From Zopfochytrium polystomum (taxonomy: Eukaryota > Chytridiomycota > Chytridiomycetes > Chytridiales > Chytridiaceae), in the NCBI GenBank assembly GCA_025765615.1, contig JAIVFJ010000008.1:434001-498000 (forward strand): a stretch of 64,000 nt of DNA. The letters run 5' to 3'. Below are positions 40,464-52,360 of the stretch, piece after piece. A program made the translations under genes and the position numbers. The notes beneath the pieces are model-generated. The model was given only the letters and a program-made list of their open reading frames with translations, did not search any database and was not told the DNA's origin. The stretch's first letter is position 1; each line of letters begins with the position of its first letter.

Positions 40464-40778
40464 TGGGCAATCACCACCTGTCCAATGAGTTCCTGTCCAA
40501 CGCATGCAACAACAACAGTCTCATGGCGTTTGCATCTGTTGGTGCAAACATCACGAGCCACAGCCAAGATGTTCCAGTCTTCACCATCAGCAGACAGCTT
40601 CACCACAGCATCTCCAAATTTTGCAACAACCCCCAGGGTCAGCCAAAGTTCTCTCAGATGTACATTGGGGGGAAAAAAGTCTTCGGACGCCTTGTCAAAA
40701 CAGCCTTGTCCTCCTACCACCACCCAATCTGCAGCTTCCACCTCCATCACCGTCCCCAAGATCACGTCCAAATTCAGC

Positions 40779-41638
40779 ATGGAGAAGCAGCATCACACAA
40801 AGCACGATGCTGCAACATGCAAGACAGTTGTCAACTTGCATGAGAAGGGATGGAGCATTTGCAGGATCGGCGACTTCGTTCTGATCAAGAGATCAAGCGC
40901 CCATAGTATCATACAACGTTTTGACAAGACCGAAAGCCTGGTGGATCTCCCACGCAGGAGACAGCCAAAAAAGCTCTCGGTCTACAATCTACGATATCTG
41001 GCTCAGGCAACAAAAGGCTCTGCAGAGAATTGTTGCCGTTCGTTACAGGACATCTCAAACATCGTGAATTCAGCCCGATCTTCTCCAGTTACAACCAGAA
41101 CCATTCAGAAGTACTTGCACCAGCTTGGAATTCACAGCCGCATTTCAAATAAGAGGCCTTTTTTGTTTCTGAAGCATCGAGCAAGACGCCTGGCATTTGC
41201 TTGCAAGCGTAAGGACTGGACTGTCAAGGATTGGGCCAAAGGTATCTGGACTGACGAGGCAACTTTCGAAACTGGGAAGCAGGGCAAGGTCCGTGTATGG
41301 AGGAGAGCTGGGGAAAGTATGATGAAAGAGTGCTTGCAAGGTTCATACAAGAGCGGTCAGGAATCTTTCTCTATTTGGGGGTGTTTCATGGGTTCGAACC
41401 CAGGATGCTTTTCGTTCATCGACAGCAGACTCAACTCCTCCAAGTATCTTGACATTCTGGATGTGGACTTTGAGGGTTTTCTGGACTACATGGATATAAA
41501 AATGGACTACAGGACGTGACTGCCAATAACAGCTATCAACAAGACAATGCACCAGCTCACAAAGCAGTGAAAGTGGGACGATGGTTTCAGAAACATGGAT
41601 TGAAAGTTCTGGACTGGCCTGCAGAGTTTTCTTGTTGA
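40779..41638 (+). pseudogene. Tc1/mariner transposase, 3' truncated
   Basis: From ATG 40779. Paired helix-turn-helix DNA-binding parts come first (TVVNLHEKGWSICRIGDFV; SLVDLPRRRQPKKLS; TTRTIQKYLHQLGIHSR). The catalytic blocks WTDEATFE and, after a frame break near 41510, QQDNAPAHKAV follow. The usual WPAQSPDLNPIE block is cut after LDWPA, so the third catalytic residue is lost. No terminal repeats or TA duplication were identified. Confidence 0.82.
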
Positions 41639-42207
41639 AAAAGAAAGGCTCTCTCACTCCAATTTGCCAGTCCCTGTCTAAAACAAGCTCTCTTTACCCA
41701 CTTGCCCTTGATTGCTTGCTAAGCTCGCTCCCTTGTACAAGTTCTCAATTCTAGCCTCGGTTCCTCGACCCTTCAACCTTCTTGCGACACCGCCTCCACT
41801 CACAACATCACCTTCTACACTGCAACTTCAACAGGTGCAAGGACAACGACAAGTGACAAAGACAGTACTCAAAATCCAACAAAAACCCACAAACACAAGA
41901 AAACGAAGATGGAGCCCGCAAAACATATGGAGAAAGCCGCAATAGCGCAATTTTGCTATTGTGCTTTCACGAAGGCTGGGAGGTTAGGATAAACTTACTT
42001 CCAACCTAACCCTAGCCTGAAAAAATCTGTAACCCGTTCCTAAAATGAAGCCAAAACCGCCAAAATTCTGCAAACCCTGACCCGGTTTAACTTAATCTAA
42101 TCTGCCAAAACAGGATTTTACTATGTAAATCGAGGCTTAACTCGGTTAAACCTAACCCAGAGGTTGGAGATTTTTCTAATCCTATCCTACGTTAAACCTT
42201 ATCCTAA
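41639..42207. other. repeat-like interval with CCTAAC words, no gene
   Basis: 41980-42200 contains many CCTAAC/GGTTAA words on both strands; similar words reappear at 43950-44020 on the other side of the Harbinger element. It looks like an older repeat into which that element inserted. The words are too irregular to be telomeric. Confidence 0.4.
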
Positions 42208-42415
42208 GAGCATCGCCACCAGCCGGGGTAAATCCTAAATTTGCCCCGGAATGGCAGCCACCAGTGTGGTAAATGCTGTGGCAAATTGCACGGAGGCCAA
42301 ACCGGGGCAAATCCGTCCCAATTTGCCCCAGTTTATTCGCTGGGGTATTCCTTTTCTAAACAGACAAGTCAGCGTCGCTCGTTGCGTTGCACTGCCCCTT
42401 GACGAATCCGCCGTC

Positions 42416-43379
42416 ATGGGACGAGGGGTTTCGTTCTCTTCGGCTGAGGATGTCGCCATTGTCAAGGCCTGGCTTGCTGTTGCACAAGACCCAATTGTTG
42501 GCACGGACCAGACCCTAGCAGCTTTCTGGGAGCGGATCTTCTTGAATGCTTCGGAGAAGCAGAAGAGCCTCAAGACGAGGACATCACGGGGAGAATCGCT
42601 CCGCGGTCGGTATGGGGCGATCCAAAAAGCTGTTGGAAAGTTTGTCGGTGTTCACAAGGCTGTTTTTGATCTCAACGAAAGTGGGAAGACTGATATAGAT
42701 CAGTTTACCGACGCCTGTCAACTGTACAAGGAGGAAGAGGGTGTTGCCTTTCAGTTCAAAGAGTGTTGGGACGTTTTGAAGGAGTCCCCTAAGTGGATGG
42801 AGGGGGAACGAACTCTCAACGCCAAGCCCGCTGGATCTGGCAGCAGTAGATTGTCAAAGGGGAAGAGCAAGGATCTGGGGCCAACAAGAGACGGAAGCTC
42901 GCCAGCAGTTGAGGATTATCCCGGCGCCAACGAGAGTGCAGATGAATCTGGCGAAGGATTCAGATAACAATTCAGAGACTGAAAGAAAGGCTAAAGATCG
43001 GCCGATTGGTAAGTTTTTTTGATCAATGCGACGCTAAGCAAGATCTGCAGGTACAAAACTTGCGAAACGACAGCGAAGCGCATCGATCACAGCAGAGAAA
43101 CAAAAGTCGGCAAAACTAGAGGTCATGACAGGAATGGCAGATGAGCTCAAGAAAAGTCGGGAGGATACCAAAACGTTCTATGACAGTATTGTTGATATCG
43201 AAACAAAGCGGGTCCAGTTGGAGGGGGATCGTGTGAAGACAGAGAGCGAGAAGCACAAGCTAGAAATACTTCAGTTGGACACAAGCAAGTTGGACCCTGT
43301 TGCAGCGACGATCGTGAAGGCGAAACAGCAGCAATTGTTGGCAAAATACGTTGTGGGCTCGGGGAACTCTGTGCAGTGA
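42416..43379 (+). CDS. Harbinger Myb/SANT-like accessory protein
   Basis: From ATG 42416: VSFSSAEDVAIVKAWLAVAQDP, QTLAAFWERI, LRGRYGAIQKAVGKFVG and FKECWDVLKESPKW, the pattern of the Myb-like/NAM-associated protein of PIF/Harbinger elements. A one-base frame change, or an unrecognised short intron, falls near 42945. The intron 43009-43050 (GTAAGT...CTGCAG) joins to a coiled-coil C-terminus ending GSGNSVQ. In active elements this protein brings the transposase to the nucleus and to the ends. Confidence 0.7.
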
Positions 43380-43404
43380 CTTTTCCCACTGCTTAAACTA
43401 AAAA

Positions 43405-43882
43405 CAATAGATCACTCGTCCATCTCCCTCCCGTGTTGGTTCCACAGGTGTTGAATGAGATTGTTGCGTAGTATGTGGCAATCTTTGAACAAATCTGATG
43501 ACATTCGAAATCAATTTTTGAACATCTCCTCGCCATATCTCGGAGTCTCGGAGAAGTAGTCATCAACCAACTGCTTATAAAACTTTGAAAACTCGCGGCT
43601 GATGTTCTGTTGCTTTCCTGGTCGAGATCCTCCTCCACGCCTCCTGTTTTGGTCCCATCCTTGATCTGAATCACTGTCATCTGCATGAACAAACGCAAGG
43701 ACAGCTGTCAATCGCCTCTCTCGAGCCTGCTCCGACCGCAGGATACTACTGATAAGCTGTCGTGGGGCTGCCATTCGCCGAAATTGTCTGCTTTTTCGCA
43801 GGATTGTCTGAAAGTTCATGACAAGGGCAGATAGAATAACCTGAAGCTGGTGGCAGTTGCATGGCGGGCTATTAAAAATCAA
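43405..43882 (-). pseudogene. Harbinger transposase, N-terminal stub
   Basis: Minus strand. GGSRPGKQQNISREF and KQLVDDYFSETPRYGEEMF match the start of Harbinger transposases, which continue into FRMS...LF. That continuation is here (FRMSSDLFKD) but follows a TGA at about 43511-43513. The frame then ends near 43405. The rest of the enzyme is deleted. Confidence 0.7.
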
Positions 43883-43933
43883 TTACAAAAAAATTTGCCC
43901 CACCCTTTAGCCCACCTGGTTGCGATGCTCTAA

Positions 43934-45655
43934 CATGCGAATTTGCCTCTATCCTAACTGTAATTTTTCCAGTTCAGGTTAAGGTTTGCGATTTGTCCTG
44001 CTAACCGTCGAACCTTACTTCCACATGTATAAAGTGGCTTCGTGAAATTCAGGAATACCTTGTGAACGATGTTTACCATGGATTTATTTAAACGGCAGTA
44101 ATGCAGCAGAAAGGGGTTTGCTAAAATTCCACAGCTCACACCATGCAAGCTTCCTACTTGGATCCACACCCAAACAAGCAGTAGCAATTTTTGTGGCGTA
44201 TGAGATCCTCTACATCTCTGAAGGCTCATCCCATAGTCTAGTGGATATGTGGGGAAAGGACAAGTCATCAATGATGGGGAACTCCTGGTTCTAAGGGCCA
44301 GTACCCTGGTGTTGGTGTTAATACTACTCTCTATGTATGCTCTGAAAGCACAGATATACCAATCAATAACTGTCATGAGTCATAGCTGACTCATGAGTGC
44401 CATAACAGCCATGGACAAACATACAGAGACAAGTCTCCACATGAATGAATCATGGGTGCCATAGGCATGAGATGACAGGGTTAAGCCCTGGAGCGCCCAT
44501 ACAGGACGGGATGGTATCCGACATACCAACTTGATGTGGAAGATGAGACAGGCTTGACTTGAAGAGGGAAGAACCTGATGGTGAAGTTGTGCTCAAAAGA
44601 GGGGTGCAATGGCAGATTACTGTAAGTAACAAAGAAAGCTTGGCCCACTCTGCACTAGCCTCTCTAAGTTCTCATCTCAGTAGACCCAACCCAACTTGGT
44701 CTTCACACACTCTTGCTTTGGGGAGGGGGCACTCACACAGCTTGGCCTACTCTGCACTTGCCTGGGGGAATGCTACCTCTACTTGCTTGGTCTGGGGGCT
44801 CTGGCCAAAGAGGACTTCTAATCCACCCTGCTTGGCCTACTCTGCACTTGCCAGGGGGATCTCCTACACCAAAAGAGGACTCTGTCTTCCCTGCCTGGCC
44901 CACTCTGCACTTTGCCAGGGAAGGTCTCCTATCCACCACACACATGGTCTTTTGGGGAGGCACTCACCTTACAACACCCTGAAAGGAGATATGAGGGACG
45001 CAACTAGTCAAACAGGGGCTGCCCAAGGGGGAGTCTTATTGATTGTTTTTGAGTTGAGAGTTATTATTGAAGAGAAGAAGGGGGGAAAGGGGCAGTATTT
45101 ATGGGGATCAGAGAGAGAAAGAAAGAAGGAGGAAGAAAAGAAGAAAAAGACAAAAGATAGTAAAAAGGAGAAAATGAAAGAAAAGAACAATTTGTAAGAA
45201 TGAATCATCTTTCAGCCACCCCCCCCTCCACCCAGTGTCTCTCCTGCCTCATATTTGAGATGGGCTGAAATTGAGGGCTGGGAGGCCACATCAGTGCAGG
45301 GACAGAGGCTTGAAAGGTGGGAAAAAGGGAAAATAAGAGAAAATGAGTAAAAATAAGAAGAAATAAAGGGTGTGCGCCTTGTGCTTAGGCCCATTCAGCA
45401 CAAGGAACACCAGATGCTCTTTTTGATGCGGGGCATCAGCATAATGCAGGGGCGTTTGCGGAAAGTTTGCAAAGTGTAAAGACGCGTCAACTTTTAACTG
45501 TCAACTTCCACAGTACTGCCAGTGTTTGTTTTTCATACAGTACTGCCCCAGTGGGACTGACTGATTTTGGTGTTCATTAAGAACTGTTTTATGCCAAGTT
45601 CAAATTTCCGAAATATTTGTTTGGACAACTTGTCGTGGCCGACTGAAGGAAAGAT
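43934..45655. other. interval with a minisatellite, no gene
   Basis: Unassigned sequence. It includes two adjacent TGAGTCA-type sites in a 9-bp-arm palindrome (about 44374-44395), a minisatellite (44638-44930), and purine-rich sequence at 45050-45200 and 45300-45370. Open frames here are compositionally biased and not supported. Confidence 0.4.
44638..44930 (+). repeat. minisatellite CTTGGCCTACTCTGCACTTGCC
   Basis: Four copies of a core like GGCCTACTCTGCACTTGCC, each followed by a variable stretch (GGGGGAATGCTACC, AGGGGGATCTCC, AGGGAAGGTCTCC). Period about 65-110 bp. Confidence 0.65.
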
Positions 45656-46047
45656 GTGACCTTGGCTTCCTCCAAGGGAGGGGAGTGGTTCGAGGATTTC
45701 ACTGACTCACCGTCGCCTCTCAGGGTGGTTGGCGACAGAACTTTGCTCTGTTGTCACCACCCTGCCTGCTGGTTGCGCCGCGTTTGGGATAATGGTGCAG
45801 CCGGATTGGGTCTTCTCTGTTTCCGTCGAAGCATCTTTGCCAATTTGCCAACATGGAGCCAAAGGCTACCTCAATCCATTGACGTCTTGGAAGAGTTGAA
45901 GGCACTGGGTGCGGGTTCTGTTCGAGATTCCAAGCTTGGCCACCAACGCACACACGCACAAGTCTGAGTACTGCCTGCACATGTGCCAAGCCAATGCCAT
46001 CTCAGCCAGGCTCCAAGCATAGCACTTCACGCTAGCTCAACCAAACC
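45656..46047. other. interval with no recognised gene
   Basis: A 103-codon open frame (45656-45967) has no recognisable domain. It may be the decayed gag side of copia-4, which starts just downstream. Confidence 0.3.
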
Positions 46048-49000
46048 ATGCTTCAGCCTCAGCAACTGTGGCTGTACTGCAAGCAACTATTGTTCCTTTC
46101 TCTGGATTTCACCCTCAACCTGCTACAGGGGCCCTCTGTTTCTTCTTCTTCTCAAATAAACGGTCCCTCTTGTTTCTACTTCTTTGTGAACACTGCAACA
46201 GTGAGCGCGTCACACACAGGCATAGCCTCTCTTCCGTACATGATCGATTCTAGAACTGTACCCACAATGATCCCACAATGGGAGCAATTCACTGAGTACC
46301 AACGATTTGAAACCAAAAACCATGCCTGCCCAGCAGATGACCATGAATGCCGCATTGAAGGAATTGGATCTGTCATTCTCACTTTTCCTGGTTTTGATGT
46401 GGTGCTCCGCAATGTGCTTCATGTCCCATCACTCAAGGAACCACTCCTCTCTTTGTTGCATGTCCTCCAAGACCCAACTGCTGGGATACTATTCACTCAA
46501 GATTCTGTCTTTCTTCTTGATCTGGCTGCACTCGCATCACAACACAGCATCAAGATTGGCAAACGGCGTGACGGCCTTAACTATCTCATCCCAGTCCAGC
46601 ACCCAGCTGCGCAGAGGAAAATTTCAGTTGAGCCCATTGCCTACGCATCACCAGCAACTGCACGCGACCTATTGCACCGACGATTTGGCCACACCCACTG
46701 AGAGCAAGTACGCAACACTCTCATGTCTGGTGATGTCGACAGTGCTACTGCTCCACCACCAACAACACGTGAGCCTTGCCTCATTTGCGATATGGCAAAG
46801 ATGCGCTGACAACACTTCATGGCCAAACCTTGTTTTGATTTTGCCCTGCTGCAGATGCTCTGTACCGACCAAACTGGAAAGATCAGTACACGTTCTCTTG
46901 ATGGTTCAAACTACTTTGAAGTTATTGTCGACTATGCCACAGGCTACACTTGGGTCAACACTGTCACTCGCACAGCAGGTGTCACTCAACGGATAATTGA
47001 TCGCATTGATTTTGAAGAGCAACTCTTCCCCACTCGTTGAACACTATTTGTATGGGCAGATAACCCCAGTCTTAACACTCAGCAATTTGAGGCCTACTGT
47101 ATCAACCACCAACCTCCCATCATCTTCCAGCCTTATGTCCCTTATGTCAAGGAGGGTGGTGGTGTTGCAGAAAATGCCATCAAGGTCATCACTCACATTG
47201 CTTCCTGTCTCCTGATTGAAGCGCAGCTTCCATGGTTCTTCTGGTCCTACGCAATACGCCATGCTTCATTCCTGTGCAATCGCATGCAACACACTCACAC
47301 TGGTCGAATTCCATTTGAATATTACCAAGGCTGAAAACCCAACCTACGCCACCTTGGAATTTTTGGCTGCCTCATTGTCACACTCAACAATGAGTATACA
47401 GAACCTGCAAACTCACACAAGACCAAGTTCTCTCCTCAGGCCTCACTTGACTCTTCTTGGGCTTCGATACAGACAGCGAGTCTATTGCCCTCAGCTACGA
47501 CTTTACTGCACAGACCATTCTTTGGACACGCCACTATAACTTGCATGAGCATGTCTTTCCTGGCCATGTCTGCAGTGACACTAAGCTTCAATCTCTTAAT
47601 TCTGATTTCTTAACTTCTCTCTCTGATGATTTTATGGATTTTCCTGAATCTGACGACTCTCCTTCTTTCGAGGCTGTCAAGCCACCACTTGACTCTTACC
47701 GTCGAGTATCCAACTCTCCTCCTGACAGTGCTCCCTCTACTCGTACTTGCCAGCACCTGCGCCAGGCTTCCAGGGGGGACAGCTGCCATCACTATCAAAC
47801 AAACACCTCAGATCATCCTCCAACTCTTCCCCAAGATATGGAAGACGATAATGACAATGACGGTTGGGACCCTGACACATTCGCTGTCGTCCTGGGCAAA
47901 GACGAAGACAAACCTGAAGAGAGCCTAGCTCCAACGGCAGACCGCATAGCAGCATCCATCAACACTGAACCAGAACCTGTCATTGAATCACCACCTCCAC
48001 CATCTGTCATTGTCAACGTCAAAAATGCACCAACTAGACTTTGCAAACCACTTGCAAATTGAACAATCACTCACCATCTCTTGCCACTCTACCTTGCATC
48101 AGTCAAACCAGAACCACACTTCCCAAAGCACTTCCCTAAAGAACCAATCCACCAATCACAACTCCCACCAGTGCCACATTCCCACAAGGAAGCCCACGCA
48201 TCAGACTATAACGAAGAATGGACTGCATCTGAGCTTGAGGAGCTTCACTCTCTCATGGACGAGCACAAGGTCTGGGAATGGGCAGTTCTTCCTCCTGGTG
48301 AACGTGCAATGTTCTGCAAATGGGTTTATTCCTACAAGCTTGACCCCTTTGGCTGGCTGAAGCGATGGAAAGCTCGTCTTGTCGCATGTGGAAACACCCA
48401 ACGCAAAGGCATCGACTACACAGACACCTTTTCTCCTGTCGTCTGGATCCAGGCCATTTGACTGCTCATTGCAATCAGCCTTGCTTTTGACCTCGAGTAC
48501 CACAGCATGTATGTCAACACAGCCTACGTGTACGCTTTTCTCAAAGAAGTCATCTACATGCATCCACCAAAAGGCCACAAGCGATTCACTCCAGATGGAA
48601 AGAAACTATTTTGCAAACTCCTCAAGAGCCTCTATGGACTCCATCAATCTGGACAAAACTGGTTCCTGACCCTTCACAAGTTCATTGTCGAGAAACTTGG
48701 CTTCAATCAATCTCTTGCTGAGCCCTGCCTCTTCTTTCGAGTAGACTCTCAGCAGCAAACGTTTGAAATCATCTTCATCTTTGTTGACAACATCAATGTC
48801 ATGGCCAACACCCCAGCTCTCTTCACAAAAATTAAGGATGCTTTTCGCGCTGAGTACAGCATGTCCCTCAAGGAAACCACTGTCAGCCTAGTGATTTGCA
48901 TCCACCTCAAGTGCAACGCTGAAGGCATTTGGATGGGCCTAGATGAATACACTAGGACAATTCTCACTGAAGAGAAAATGTGGGACGACCTCGATATTGC

Positions 49001-49560
49001 ATTAACTCCAATGTCTATCACCTTTATGCATGATGAAACGTCAATCAAACTCAGCAAAAGTGACTAAAGCTGGTATCAATTAAGACTCATGAAAGTTCAA
49101 TATCTCGCAACAGAAACTCAACCAGATATCGCATTTGCAACAAATGTACTCTCCCAGCTCCAACTGAAGCCACGCCAGTGCCATTGCAGTGCAGTCTGCT
49201 GCGTGCTTCGTTACCTCTGAGGCACCTGGGACTACAGATTATTCTACAGGCAAAGCCACAAGCCACTACGGCTCTTCACAAACGACACCCTTGAACCAGC
49301 TGCATACGCTGATGTATCCTATGGGGGGGAACCTGGAGACTGCACATCGCGCACTGGATATGTCTTCTTCCTCATGGGTGTGTTGCCGTCTCTTGGGTCT
49401 CATGCAAACAACATCGAGTATCGCTATCATCCACAGAAGCAGAATACTACTCACTTTCTGAAGCCTTCCAAGAAGCACAATGGCTCTTAGCCATATTATC
49501 AGAGTTGCAACTCCAGCCCCAGCAAGTCGCTGCTGGCCCTGATCGACTGTTGCCTTCAAC
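46048..49560 (+). mobile_element. copia-4 remnant (protease to RNase H)
   Basis: Degenerate copia pol in the usual order. Protease-like (YMIDSRTVPTM; DSR for DSG), FRNVLHVPSL-like core LRNVLHVPSL, and zinc finger LLHRRFGHTH ... CLICDMAK. Integrase (YFEVIVDYATGYTWVN; GVAENAIKVITHI) follows, then RT (WKARLVACGNTQRKGIDYTDTFSPVV; LKSLYGLHQSGQNW). The catalytic YVDD is changed to FVDN. RNase H remains (AAYADVSYGGEPGDCTSRTGYVF). It holds about ten stops and several frame changes. No LTRs are identified. Confidence 0.85.
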
Positions 49561-50668
49561 ACACCGCTTAATCAACAGCGAGGACGTGGATGGTACACGC
49601 CGCCCCATTGGTATGGTTAATCTCGCTTTGTAACGTTGAAGTAACCACCCTGCTTCACAGCTGTGATCGCGGCTGTGATCCCCAAGCCCATCTGCGATCT
49701 ACGCTCAGCTACCACAAATACAAACAGGAGTTCCCACCCTTGCTCGGCTCCAACCAGATCCAGGGTACAGCTCTGCAGGACGAGTTGATGCTCAATTACC
49801 TTGGTGCTGCCGGATCTGCTGGCGTCGACTCTGTTGATGCCCTCCTGCCACCGCCGCCCCAAGGTCCAGTCCCTGCATGGGTCCCAACTGCTGACACTGC
49901 GACGGCCCAAACTATTCGTACCTCTGCACAATTATCTCATGGTCTCTCAAACTCGCAAGCTGGTTCTGGAACCACATCAAGGCCTGCATCCCGCATGGCA
50001 TCTGATGCCGGCTCTTATCGTGCTGGGTCCTGTGCCTCCTGATCGGCCCCTCAAGCCGTTTCACAGGCTGGATCCAACCAAGTGCCCTCCCTCACAGACG
50101 CCCTCTTGTGCACCCTCTGCTGCTGCAAGCAACACTGGGAGCGACTCTGGTTCTCAACGACGTGCTCCAATTGAACTCTCAACGGTCCGCGGAGTCAATG
50201 CATCGCTAGCTCACTTCCCCTGAATGCTCACGCAGTGGGATCTGTCCTCAGCTCAGGACATTAATGGTAGACCGATCGGTCAGAATTTTGCCAACAAGTG
50301 GTTGTATAATTACAACTGCATCAATCAAGATGTTCGCCAACATGCTATGCTCATCACTTTGATGGACACACTGGGACACTGCAATGAGATTATTGACTGC
50401 CTTATCAATCATGTCGCTCCTCGACCCACTCGCCATTTCCCCCCTCATGCCCAATGTACTACCCCTCGTGGTGCTGGAGGACACAAGGGACAGAAGCATG
50501 AAGTGACAGTCAACACCATGGACGTTCACAATGAGGCCAAGTCCGCCACCACTGTCAGGGCTGCCTGACCTGCAATGCGACTGCTGACACCACTGCTGAT
50601 GCTGCCCACCCTACTGCAGAGCAGAATGCCGCTGCACAAGCTGCTGGATCCTCTGTTGTCACTGTTAA
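49561..50668 (+). pseudogene. unknown ORF region, 5' side of solo LTR
   Basis: Pro/Ala/Ser-rich readings in changing frames (LGAAGSAGVDSVDALLPPPP; INGRPIGQNFANKWLYNYN; ADTTADAAHPTAEQNAAAQ). The last runs in frame to SSVVTVN at the LTR edge. It looks like an element gag/ORF1, but no family is clear. Confidence 0.4.
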
Positions 50669-51869
50669 TGTTGAGATTCGACCCACAGGGTACACTACGC
50701 CCGTTACTGATGATCCCTTTGAGAACTCCATCCAATCACATTGGATGGGGTGTTTGAAGGGCTCAGTAGATTCAATACTTGAATGGGGTGCTCGGAAGGG
50801 CTAATCTGTTCTCAATAAAAAGAGATAGGCAAAGGCAGCTGTTGTTCTAGCTTTGTTCATCCTACCGGTAGGAACAATGCAATTAGAACATGCACAAAAA
50901 CGCTCAAACTACGCACTCTGCACATGTAACACAGCACAGCAAGCATGCAGAAGCAGTGTACCACTGCCCCATGCTCGGGAATTCCGCTCTCTGCACCGGA
51001 ATTCTGCTCTCTGCACCGGAATTCCGCTTCCTGATCTGGAATTCCGCTCTTTGCATCGGAATTCGGCTCCCAGATCCGGAATTCCAGCTTTCCTGCTGTG
51101 CTGTGCAATCTGAGCAATGCAACAGGCATTTAGGAATCAGGGATTGCACCAATCACTGCATTTCTAAAAGTGAGATAAAAACTGAGCTCACCAGAGATTG
51201 CACCAATCATTGGATTTCTAAAAACAAGGAAAAAAGCGGCTTGTTTCCCAAACAAGCTTCCTGATTTGGAAACAACCAAACCAATTTACAAGCAACTGTT
51301 TCTCAAACAAGCTGTAAATTGGTTCCTGGTGGTACTCAGCCCAGACAAAGTGCTCAGCCCAAGGTGGTACTCAGCCCTGGCTGGTACTCAGCCCAGGCTG
51401 GTACTCAGCCCTGGGTGGTGCTCAGCCCAGGCTGGTACTTAGCCCTGGCTGGTACTCAGCCCTGAGTGATGCCCAGCCCTGGGTGGTACTCAGCCCTGAA
51501 TGGGTACTTAGCCCAGGCTGGGGATTGGTGCTCAGCCTGTTTTATCCCATTTCTGTGGCCTGCTCTGTGCAGCCCACTGCTCCCTCTGTTTTCTGATGGC
51601 TCCAACCTGCAGGAGTATAAAAGCAGCAACCTCTCACAGAGACCAAAAAAGGAATCCAACCCCCTCCTTCCTGCTTTGACAGAATCCAGTGCAAACAAGC
51701 CAATCTCTCTTCCTCCATTTGCTCTCTCTTCCATCTCTGCCCACTCACTCCTCTCTCCTCTCTCCATCCTCTCACTCCTCTCCCTTTTCAATCATTACTG
51801 CTCTCTCTCTCTCTCTCTCTTCATCCCCACACACACCAAATCCCTCCAGTCCTGGGTGGGATTTCATCA
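50669..51869 (+). mobile_element. solo LTR, copia family A, copy 2
   Basis: 1201 bp in plus orientation, TGTTGAGATTC to ATTTCATCA, flanked by the target duplication GTTAA (50664-50668 and 51870-51874). A TATAAAAG box is at about 51615. About 13 units of the 17-bp repeat (51310-51540) and the GGAATTCCG block (50980-51090) are present. A CT tract lies at 51800-51822. Confidence 0.93.
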
Positions 51870-52360
51870 GTTAATGCAGTGACGATTCCTGCTGCACCTG
51901 CTGTTCCACCTGCATCGTTCAACCCTGCTGCTGCCTTCATCGATAGCCTCTCTCCTGAGGCCTTCGCCATGTTTGTTGCCGCAATCAGGCGCACACCATA
52001 TCATGCTCTGCCTACCCCGTCGACTGCTGATGCTGCCGCGTCCCTCGCTTTGTTGTCCAACTTGCTGGACAAGAAAGTTACAACATCTGAAGTATCTGCG
52101 CTTGCAGCTGCTCTCACTCCCGCTGCCACACCTGCCCACACCATGGCTGCGACCCCTGACAGTCAGTGATCAAGCAGAAGATCAGACTCTCCCCCCACCA
52201 GAGTCCCCAGATTCTGCCGCTGTCAACCTCACTGCGACATCAGACAATGACTCCGACCCCTCCGTTGATTCTAATGACGCTGAGTCCACTACGTCCCGAG
52301 ATCTCCTTCAATACTTTGAAGAAGAATTCTCCTGCAACTTGCCTGCCGCTTGACTGCTGC
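51870..52360 (+). pseudogene. unknown ORF region, 3' side of solo LTR
   Basis: Continues in frame from SSVVTVN before the LTR into AVTIPAAPAVPPASFNP, then AAFIDSLSPEAFAMFVAAI and a helical stretch to 52169. After a frame change, an acidic tail (NDSDPSVDSNDAESTT ... YFEEEFSCNL) ends near 52352. Family unknown. The uninterrupted frame across the target site shows it was open when the LTR arrived. Confidence 0.5.

Larger units (their letters stand above)
42208..43930 (+). mobile_element. PIF/Harbinger element with gutted transposase
   Basis: 1723 bp, flanked by the target duplication TAA (42205-42207 and 43931-43933). Imperfect terminal inverted repeats begin GAGCATCGC on both ends and continue for about 35 bp. 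A plus-strand Myb-like gene and a minus-strand transposase N-terminus converge. The helix-turn-helix and DDE parts of the transposase are gone, so it cannot move without help. TWA target duplications are typical of this superfamily. Confidence 0.82.

Noticed and set aside
41980..42200. Telomere-like CCTAAC/CCCTAA words
   Set aside because: They are irregular, occur on both strands and continue on the other side of a Harbinger insertion; they look like an older dispersed repeat.
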